From ZC4RG30 sp963812195 (GTDB taxonomy: Bacteria > Pseudomonadota > Gammaproteobacteria > Steroidobacterales > Steroidobacteraceae): a DNA stretch of 64,000 nt. A model generated the notes under the pieces. That model worked only from the letters and a program-made list of their open reading frames with translations. It had not been told where the DNA came from and did not search any database. The stretch spans positions 1-64,000 of the forward strand of contig CAWEUI010000010.1 of the NCBI GenBank assembly GCA_963812195.1. Reading direction: 5' to 3'. The translations under genes were made by a program, and so were the position numbers. This document shows, in pieces, positions 58,089 through 64,000 of the stretch (positions are counted from its first letter, which is position 1; each line of letters begins with the position of its first letter).

Positions 58089-60224
58089 CTAACCGGGAAG
58101 TCTGGAAAGATCGGCGATGCCGGTGAACAGGTCCCGCAGCGCGGCCAGCAGCGCCAGCCGGTTGGCGCGCAGGGCCGGATCCGGGTCCATCACCATCACG
58201 TCGTCGAAGAATGCGTCCACGGGCGCGCGCAACGCGGCCAGTTCGGCCAATGCCATGCCGTACTCGCCGGAGGCGATCCGGCCGGGTACCGAATGCATCA
58301 CGCCCTGCAATGCGTTGAACAGCGCATGTTCGGCCCCGGCGCGCAGCAGCGTGGCATCGATGTGCTGTTCGGTCACGGCACCGCCGGCCGACTTTCTCAG
58401 CAGGTTGGCGATGCGCTTGTTGGCGGCGGTGAGACTGGCCGCGTCCGGCAACGCCAGGAAGCCGATCAGCGCCCGCACGCGCGCATCGAAGTCCAGCGGC
58501 GAGCGCGGGCGCGCGGCGATGACGGCGTCGCAGATCTCCGCACTGATCCCCGCGATCGGCGGGCCGCCATCCGGCGGTTCCAGCCAGGCCTGGCGCTGGC
58601 GTTCCATCAGGTAGTCGTAGACGTCGGCGGCGACCTGCTCGCGGGTGGGCCAGCTCTTGCCCTGCGGCGGCGTGCCTTCGAACACGGTGTGGGCGCGCAA
58701 CGCGGCATCGAGCAGATCTATCAGGTCCAGCGGCAGGCGATGCTCGTAGATCATGCGGCCGATGCCGATCGCGGCGCGGCGCAGGGCAAACGGATCCCGG
58801 GTGCCGCTGGGCTTCTGGCCAATGGCGAATATGCCGGTGATCGTGTCCAGGCGATCGGCCAGCGCCACCGCAATGCCGGACTTCGTGGTGGGCAGGCAAT
58901 CGCCCGCGCCGCGCGGCTGGTAATGCTCGGCAATGGCCGCGGCCACTTCGGCCGGCTCGCCGTCGGCGGCGGCGTAGTAGCGGCCCATGACGCCCTGCAG
59001 CTCGGGAAACTCGCCGACCAGCAGGGTGACCAGATCGCACTTGGCCAACTCGGCAGCGCGCCCGGCCAGGGCCGCATCGCCATCGATGCGCGGCGCGATC
59101 TCGCGCGCCAGTTGCGCCACGCGCCGGACCTTGTCGCCGATGGAGCCGAGCTGGGCCTGGAAGACGATGCTGTCCAGCTGTGGCAGTCGCGCGGCCAGGG
59201 GCTGCCTGCGATCCTGCTCCCAGAAGAACACCGCGTCGGACAGGCGCGGCCGGATGACGCGTTCGTTGCCCGCGCGCACCACGTCGATGTCGGTGCTGTC
59301 GATGTTGCTGACGGCGATGAAGCAGGGCAGCAGATTGCCGGCGGCGTCCTGCACCGGAAAGTAGCGCTGGTGGTCCTGCAGCACCGAGATCAGCAGTTCG
59401 CGCGGCAATGTGAGGAAGCGTTGCTCGAAGCGGCCGGCAAATGGCACGGGCCATTCCACCAGTGAGGTCACCTCATCGAGCAGCTCATCGGTGAACAGGG
59501 CCTGGCCGCCCTGTTCGCCGGCCAGCGCGGCGACCCCGGTGCGGATACGCTCGCGCCGCGCGGCGAAATCCGCGACCACCATGCCGGCCAGCAACACCTG
59601 TTCGTAGTCGGCCGGTGCGGCCAGGCGCAGCAGGCCGGAAGAATGAAAACGATGGCCGCGCGTGCGGTTGCCCGCCGGCGCATCCAGGATGGTGGCGCGC
59701 ACCACGCGGGTGCCCAGCAGCATCACCAGCCAGTGCACCGGCCGCACGAACAGCGCCTCGCCGGCCCCCCAGCGCATGCGCTTGGGAATGGGCAACGCCT
59801 CGAGCGCCGCCGCAACCATTTCCGGCAGCAGTTCGCGGGTGGCCTGGCCGCGCTTAACGCCGGTGAAACTCAGGCACTCGTTGCCTTTCGGATCCGTCTC
59901 GCGGCGCAGCCTGGCGATGGCGACGCCGCAGCTGTGGGCAAAGGCTTCGGCTGCCCGCGTGGGCTTGCCTTCACGGTCGAACGCGGCGGCGACGGGCGGG
60001 CCGCGCCGCTGCACCTTCTGGTTCGGCTGCCTCAGGGCCAGCTGTTGCACGCGCACGGCCAGTCGCCGCGGTGTGGCAAAGGCCTGCACGGCGCCATGCG
60101 CCAGCCCGACTGCCGCGAGCCGCTCGACCAGGGCGTCGCGAAATGCCGCTGACAGTGTGGGCAGCGCCCTGGGCGGCAACTCCTCCGTGCCCAGCTCCAC
60201 CAGGAAGTCGGCCTGGCCGCTCAT
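58089..60224 (-). CDS. glyS: Glycyl-tRNA synthetase beta subunit
   Basis: A 711-residue subunit of the alpha2beta2 bacterial glycyl-tRNA synthetase. It begins MSGQADFLVELGTEELPPRA and contains KRMRWGAGEALFVRPVHWLV, the HD-like region of the family and a C-terminal anticodon-binding part (DAFFDDVMVMDPDPALRANR). The start overlaps the glyQ stop (ATGA, 60221-60224), so the subunits are translationally coupled. The frame is intact. Confidence 0.98.
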   Translation of the reverse strand: MSGQADFLVELGTEELPPRALPTLSAAFRDALVERLAAVGLAHGAVQAFATPRRLAVRVQQLALRQPNQKVQRRGPPVAAAFDREGKPTRAAEAFAHSCGVAIARLRRETDPKGNECLSFTGVKRGQATRELLPEMVAAALEALPIPKRMRWGAGEALFVRPVHWLVMLLGTRVVRATILDAPAGNRTRGHRFHSSGLLRLAAPADYEQVLLAGMVVADFAARRERIRTGVAALAGEQGGQALFTDELLDEVTSLVEWPVPFAGRFEQRFLTLPRELLISVLQDHQRYFPVQDAAGNLLPCFIAVSNIDSTDIDVVRAGNERVIRPRLSDAVFFWEQDRRQPLAARLPQLDSIVFQAQLGSIGDKVRRVAQLAREIAPRIDGDAALAGRAAELAKCDLVTLLVGEFPELQGVMGRYYAAADGEPAEVAAAIAEHYQPRGAGDCLPTTKSGIAVALADRLDTITGIFAIGQKPSGTRDPFALRRAAIGIGRMIYEHRLPLDLIDLLDAALRAHTVFEGTPPQGKSWPTREQVAADVYDYLMERQRQAWLEPPDGGPPIAGISAEICDAVIAARPRSPLDFDARVRALIGFLALPDAASLTAANKRIANLLRKSAGGAVTEQHIDATLLRAGAEHALFNALQGVMHSVPGRIASGEYGMALAELAALRAPVDAFFDDVMVMDPDPALRANRLALLAALRDLFTGIADLSRLPG

Positions 60225-61147
60225 GCGTCCACCCCGGCGGACCTGAGCATCGGAAAGCCCAGCGACTCGCGGCTGGCGTAATACCTCTGGGCCACGGCGC
60301 GCGACAGGGTGCGCACGCGCAGGATGTAGCGCTGGCGCTCGGTCACCGAGATGGCGCGGCGCGCATCCAGCAGGTTGAAGGTATGCGAGGCCTTCAGCGC
60401 CTGCTCGTAGGCCGGCAGTGCCAGCTGCGCGTTCAGCAGATCGTTGCAGGCCTGTTCGTGCTCGTCGAAATGCCGGCGCAGCACCGCCACGTCGGCGAAC
60501 TCGAAGTCGTAGGCCGACTGCTCGACTTCATTCTGGTGGAACACGTCGCGGTAGGTGACGCGGCCCAGCGGGCCGTCGGCCCATACCAGGTCGTACACGC
60601 TCTCCACGCCCTGCAGGTACATGGCCAGGCGCTCCAGTCCGTAGGTGATCTCGCCGGTTACCGGGCGGCAGTCCAGGCCGCCCACCTGCTGGAAGTAGGT
60701 GAACTGCGAGACCTCCATGCCGTTGAGCCAGACTTCCCAGCCCAGACCCCAGGCGCCCAGCGTGGGCGACTCCCAGTTGTCCTCGACGAACCGGAGGTCA
60801 TGCACCAGCGGATCGAAGCCCAGCGCCACCAGCGAACCGATGTACAGGTCCTGGATCGCCAGCGGCGAAGGCTTGATGACCACCTGGAACTGGTAGTAGT
60901 GCTGCAGACGGAACGGGTTCTCCCCGTAGCGGCCGTCGGTGGGGCGGCGCGAGGGCTGCACGTAGGCCGCGCTCCAGGGCTCCGGCCCGATGGCGCGCAG
61001 GAAGGTCGCGGTATGAAAGGTGCCGGCGCCGACTTCCATGTCCAGCGGTTGCAGGATCACGCAGCCCTGCGCCGCCCAGTACTTCTGCAGGGCCAGGATC
61101 AGGTCCTGGAAAGTCGCTGGCGCCGAGCCGGTTTTTCTTTTGGCCAT
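60221..61147 (-). CDS. glyQ: Glycyl-tRNA synthetase alpha subunit
   Basis: A 308-residue class II synthetase alpha subunit. It starts MAKRKTGSAPATFQDLILAL and shows YWAAQGCVILQPLDMEVGAG, AYVQPSRRPTDGRYGENPFR, LGWEVWLNGMEVSQFTYFQQ and ITYGLERLAMYLQGVESVYD, all typical. It forms the first part of the leftward glyQ-glyS operon, divergent from glnA with a 284-base gap. Confidence 0.98.
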   Translation of the reverse strand: MAKRKTGSAPATFQDLILALQKYWAAQGCVILQPLDMEVGAGTFHTATFLRAIGPEPWSAAYVQPSRRPTDGRYGENPFRLQHYYQFQVVIKPSPLAIQDLYIGSLVALGFDPLVHDLRFVEDNWESPTLGAWGLGWEVWLNGMEVSQFTYFQQVGGLDCRPVTGEITYGLERLAMYLQGVESVYDLVWADGPLGRVTYRDVFHQNEVEQSAYDFEFADVAVLRRHFDEHEQACNDLLNAQLALPAYEQALKASHTFNLLDARRAISVTERQRYILRVRTLSRAVAQRYYASRESLGFPMLRSAGVDA

Positions 61148-61365
61148 GGGATCTTGGCCGCTGTCTTGGGACGGCCCGCAGGAATCAAGCCAGGCAGTAT
61201 ATCGGCTCGCTCAGGGTGCGCGCGGTTGGGCGCCGGCGCCATAACGGGGCCGGGCCGCGCACCGTTGTGATGCGGCGGGTCGCCAGACGCACTAGAATGG
61301 TGCGCCTTGTGCGCAGATTCACAATTGCCGCTGACTAACCCCTTGATCGGCAAGACCCACTGATT

Positions 61366-61380
61366 TGGCACACCGCCTGC
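61366..61380 (+). promoter_or_regulatory. Sigma-54 promoter of glnA
   Basis: TGGCAC-ACCGC-CTGC at 61366-61380 keeps the invariant GG (61367-61368) and GC (61379-61380) with exactly ten bases between, as required by sigma-54. The glnA ATG is 52 bases downstream. This fits NtrC-controlled glutamine synthetase; I could not fix NtrC sites by eye. Confidence 0.78.
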
Positions 61381-61431
61381 AATGAGCACAGGCCTGCCGT
61401 GTCGAGAACTCGAAATCCACCTGGAGGAGCC

Positions 61432-62850
61432 ATGACCACACCAAGCGACGTCCTGAAGATCATCAAAGAGAAGGAGGTCAAGTACGTCGATTTCCGCTTC
61501 GTTGATACCCGCGGCAAGGAACAGCACGTCACCGTTCCCTCGCACACCGTCGAGGAAGAGCTGTTCACCGACGGCAAGATGTTCGACGGCTCCTCGATCG
61601 CCGGCTGGAAGGGCATCAACGAGTCCGACATGATCCTGATGCCGGATTCGACCTCGGCGGTGATCGATCCCTTCTACGAGGAAACGACCCTCAATCTGCG
61701 CTGCGACGTCATCGAGCCCGCCACGATGCAGGGCTACGAGCGCGACCCGCGCTCCCTGGCGCTGCGCGCCGAGGCCTATCTGAAGTCCACCGGCATCGCC
61801 GATACCGCCCTGTTCGGCCCGGAGAACGAGTTCTTCGTGTTCGACAGCGTGAAGTGGCACAGCGACATGAACTCCACCGGCTACACCATCGACTCGTACT
61901 CCGGTGCGTGGAATTCCAATTCCGAATTCGCCGATCGCATCAATCTGGGCCACCGCCCCGGCATCAAGGGCGGCTACTTCCCGGTGCCGCCGGTCGACTG
62001 CACTGCAGGACGTGCGCAGCGCGATGTGCAATGCGCTGGAAGAAATGGGCCTGAAGGTCGAAGTGCACCACCACGAGGTGGCCACCGGCGGACAGGGCGA
62101 GATCGGTGTCGGTGCCGGCACGCTGACGCGCAAGGCGGACGAAGTGCTGATCCTGAAGTACGTGGTGCAGAACGTTGCCGCGCAGCTACGGCAAGACGGC
62201 CACCTTCATGCCCAAGCCGCTGGTCGGCGACAACGGCAACGGCATGCACGTGCACCAGTCGCTGCAGAAGGCCGGCAAGGCACTGTTCGCCGGCGACAAG
62301 TACGGCGGACTGTCCGAAACGGCGCTGTACTACATCGGCGGCATCATCAAGCATGCCCGGGCGATCAACGCGTTCACGCAACCCGGGCACCAACAGCTAC
62401 AAGCGCCTGGTGCCGGGCTTCGAGGCGCCGGTGATGCTGGCCTACTCGGCGCGCAACCGCTCGGCTTCCATCCGTATCCCGTGGGTCACGAACCCGAAGG
62501 CGCGTCGCATCGAGGTGCGCTTCCCGGATTCCTCCGCGAACCCGTACTTCGCGTTTTCCGCGATGATGATGGCGGGCCTGGACGGCATCCAGAACAAGAT
62601 CCACCCGGGCGAACCGGCCGACAAGGATCTGTACGACCTGGAGCCGGAGGAGGAGAAGAAGATCCCGCAGGTGTGCAGCTCGCTCGACCAGGCGCTGGAA
62701 GCGCTGGACAAGGACCGCGAGTTCCTGACCCGCGGCGGCGTGTTCACCAATGATCTGATCGATGCCTACATCGGGCTGAAGATGCAGGAAGTGACCCGCT
62801 TCCGCATGTGCACGCACCCGGTCGAGCTCGACATGTACTACAGCCTCTAG
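61432..62850 (+). CDS. glnA: Glutamine synthetase type I (frame broken by read errors)
   Basis: A class I-beta glutamine synthetase, about 472 codons, making glutamine from glutamate and ammonia. Start MTTPSDVLKIIKEKEVKYVD at 61432. The active-site pieces are FDGSSIAGWKGINESDM, GPENEFFVFDSV, EVHHHEVATGGQGEI, GNGMHVHQSL and NPKARRIEVRFPDSSANPYF. The adenylylation Tyr site is in DKDLYDLEPEEEKK. Indels near 62005, 62187 and 62385 break the frame; restoring single bases regenerates family sequence, so they are read errors. It lies behind a sigma-54 promoter, and ntrB follows two genes later. Confidence 0.97.
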   Translation: MTTPSDVLKIIKEKEVKYVDFRFVDTRGKEQHVTVPSHTVEEELFTDGKMFDGSSIAGWKGINESDMILMPDSTSAVIDPFYEETTLNLRCDVIEPATMQGYERDPRSLALRAEAYLKSTGIADTALFGPENEFFVFDSVKWHSDMNSTGYTIDSYSGAWNSNSEFADRINLGHRPGIKGGYFPVPPVDCTAGRAQRDVQCAGRNGPEGRSAPPRGGHRRTGRDRCRCRHADAQGGRSADPEVRGAERCRAATARRPPSCPSRWSATTATACTCTSRCRRPARHCSPATSTADCPKRRCTTSAASSSMPGRSTRSRNPGTNSYKRLVPGFEAPVMLAYSARNRSASIRIPWVTNPKARRIEVRFPDSSANPYFAFSAMMMAGLDGIQNKIHPGEPADKDLYDLEPEEEKKIPQVCSSLDQALEALDKDREFLTRGGVFTNDLIDAYIGLKMQEVTRFRMCTHPVELDMYYSL

Positions 62851-62864
62851 AGGCCCGAAGAGGG

Positions 62865-62886
62865 CCGGCGGACCCGCGTCCGCCGG
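62865..62886 (+). terminator. Hairpin after glnA
   Basis: CCGGCGGA (62865-62872), loop CCCGCG, TCCGCCGG (62879-62886) make a perfect 8-bp stem 14 bases after the glnA stop, followed by TTCCTTG. The weak T-rich tail makes it a probable, not certain, intrinsic terminator. Confidence 0.6.
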
Positions 62887-62926
62887 TTCCTTGAATCGAC
62901 GGGAAATGGGACTATGCTGATGCCCT

Positions 62927-63487
62927 ATGCGCCGACTTGCCTCATTCCTGTTGCTCGGGGTCGCGCTCACGGCGAGCGCGACCGAGATCTGGCGCTGGAA
63001 GGACGCGGACGGTGTCGTGCACTACGCGGACAGCCCGGTCCCGGGTGCCGAGCACATCAACGTGGGGCCGGCGCCCACGCTGGGCACCGCTTCGCAGGAC
63101 GCGCCCGCACCCGTGTATCAGCCGACACAGCCGCCGAACCAGCAGAACAACACGGTTCGCTACAACAAGTGCACCGTGGCGCAACCGGAGAACAACCAGA
63201 GCTTCTTCGCGGTCGATTCGGTCAGTGTCAGTCTGGACATAGAACCGCCGCTCGCGCCCGGCAATACCATCCAGGTGTATCTGAACGGTGCCGTGTATCC
63301 GCAGTGGCCGGGCACGGCGCCGAGCTACACACTGAACGGCCTGTATCGCGGTGCCTACACGCTCGCGGTGCAGATCGTGGACCAGAACGGTCGTTCGCTG
63401 TGCAAAGGGCCGGTCAGCAATTTCTACGTGCGCCAGCCTTCGATCCTGTCGCCCCAGTCGCCGCTGCGCCCCAAGCCCGGCAAATAG
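62927..63487 (+). CDS. DUF4124 secreted protein
   Basis: A 186-residue exported protein, signal peptide MRRLASFLLLGVALTASAT. The DUF4124 element is TEIWRWKDADGVVHYADSPV right after the cleavage site, then a Pro/Gln-rich linker (PAPVYQPTQPPNQQNN). The C-terminal beta domain (GNTIQVYLNGAVYPQWPGTA, LAVQIVDQNGRSLCKGPVSN) resembles an FN3/Ig fold with two cysteines. It is commonly found between glnA and ntrB in related genomes. The role is unknown. Confidence 0.88.
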   Translation: MRRLASFLLLGVALTASATEIWRWKDADGVVHYADSPVPGAEHINVGPAPTLGTASQDAPAPVYQPTQPPNQQNNTVRYNKCTVAQPENNQSFFAVDSVSVSLDIEPPLAPGNTIQVYLNGAVYPQWPGTAPSYTLNGLYRGAYTLAVQIVDQNGRSLCKGPVSNFYVRQPSILSPQSPLRPKPGK

Positions 63488-63518
63488 CCGCCGTAACGCG
63501 CGCCGGAACAGCGCGCCC

Positions 63519-64000
63519 ATGAATCCGGCGATGCGTGATCACACCTGGTTCTCGCCGCTCTCGCAGTTCGAGCCCACGGAACTGTTCGATTCACTGTCCA
63601 CCGGCATCGTGGTGCTGGACGCGCAGCTGTGCCCGATATACGCGAACGTCAGTGCGCAGGATTTCATGGCCGTGAGCCTGCGGCAGGCGCGCGGGCGTCC
63701 GTTCTCGGAGCTGTTCTACGATCCGCGCCAGTTGCTCGAGGTGCTGCGGCGCTCACTGGACAACCTTGAAACCTGCACACAGCATGAGCTGCTGCTCAAG
63801 GCGGTGGGCTCCAGTGCCAATCGCGAGCCCTCGCTGGTCGACCTGATCGTGACGCCGCTGGAAGGCCAGGCAACCGGCACTTACCTGTTGCTGGAACTGA
63901 CCGACGCCACGCAGCGCCAGCGCATTTCGCGCGAGAACGAGATTCTGGCCGACATGGATGCGAGCCGCCTGATGGTCAAGCAGCTTGCACATGAGGTGAA
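63519..64000 (+). CDS. ntrB: Nitrogen regulation sensor kinase NtrB (5' part)
   Basis: The start of NtrB (GlnL), the histidine kinase that controls NtrC according to PII. The ATG is at 63519 (or 63531). The PAS-like domain has FDSLSTGIVVLDAQLCPIYA and ARGRPFSELFYDPRQLLEVL, and the last visible residues KQLAHEV are the HisKA phosphorylation site, at the window edge. Position after glnA supports the assignment. The 3' part is outside the window. Confidence 0.9.
   Translation, partial: MNPAMRDHTWFSPLSQFEPTELFDSLSTGIVVLDAQLCPIYANVSAQDFMAVSLRQARGRPFSELFYDPRQLLEVLRRSLDNLETCTQHELLLKAVGSSANREPSLVDLIVTPLEGQATGTYLLLELTDATQRQRISRENEILADMDASRLMVKQLAHEV

Noticed and set aside
61290..61320. NtrC binding site upstream of glnA (TGGTGCGCCTTGTGCGCA).
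   Set aside because: It contains pieces of the consensus but is not a proper dyad with the expected spacing.

Overview
The window is a high-GC (roughly two-thirds G+C by eye) bacterial chromosome segment that carries the replication-origin neighbourhood. The block rpmH-rnpA-yidD-yidC-mnmE reads leftward and dnaA-dnaN-recF-gyrB reads rightward. Between dnaA and dnaN lies a cluster of DnaA-box-like 9-mers, the best oriC candidate. Together with two-subunit glyQ/glyS, glnA followed by ntrB, a CheD-like protein, DUF4124 and DUF1761 proteins and PQQ dehydrogenases, this suggests a gammaproteobacterium, perhaps near Xanthomonadales/Nevskiales/Steroidobacterales. That placement is inference; no rRNA or tRNA gene was seen.

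Layout. 1-11 kb is an accessory, defence-type region. A leftward operon encodes a PLD-like/SNF2 helicase, a DUF4391 protein, and the Mod and Res subunits of a type III restriction-modification system (Res is cut by the window edge). A divergent NERD-nuclease/superfamily-1 helicase and a class II Fic protein follow. 11-23 kb holds secreted and redox functions: an alpha/beta hydrolase, an ECF sigma/anti-sigma pair divergent from a diiron/MBL-type protein, a large beta-propeller lipoprotein, two PQQ dehydrogenases with fused cytochrome c, a secreted DUF8021-like protein and an RRM protein operon. 23-28 kb has small metabolic genes (DUF1223, aldose epimerase, PEBP) and then mnmE and yidC. 28-36 kb is the origin block. 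36-48 kb carries envelope proteins (OmpA-like, ankyrin plus TonB-domain pair, beta-barrels, DUF481), a prolyl oligopeptidase, thpR, a CheD-like protein, glutathione peroxidase and an acyltransferase. 48-58 kb has acetoacetate-CoA ligase with an MFS acid transporter, a cupredoxin/outer-membrane-like pair divergent from a GGDEF/EAL protein, and a carotenoid oxygenase. 58-64 kb has glyQS, then glnA with a sigma-54 promoter, and the start of ntrB.

Sequence quality is uneven. Single-base indels break many frames in about 1-8.4 kb, 17-18 kb, 21.1-22.6 kb, 33.96-35.2 kb and at scattered points elsewhere (fic, the MBL gene, the acetoacetate ligase, glnA). Because essential genes such as gyrB and glnA are affected in the same way, and one restored base often regenerates a perfect family motif, I treat these as sequencing errors, not pseudogenes. 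Such genes are given as one span each. There is no stretch over 300 bases without a gene; the longest gaps are about 280 bases (7769-8047, 48028-48306, 61148-61431).
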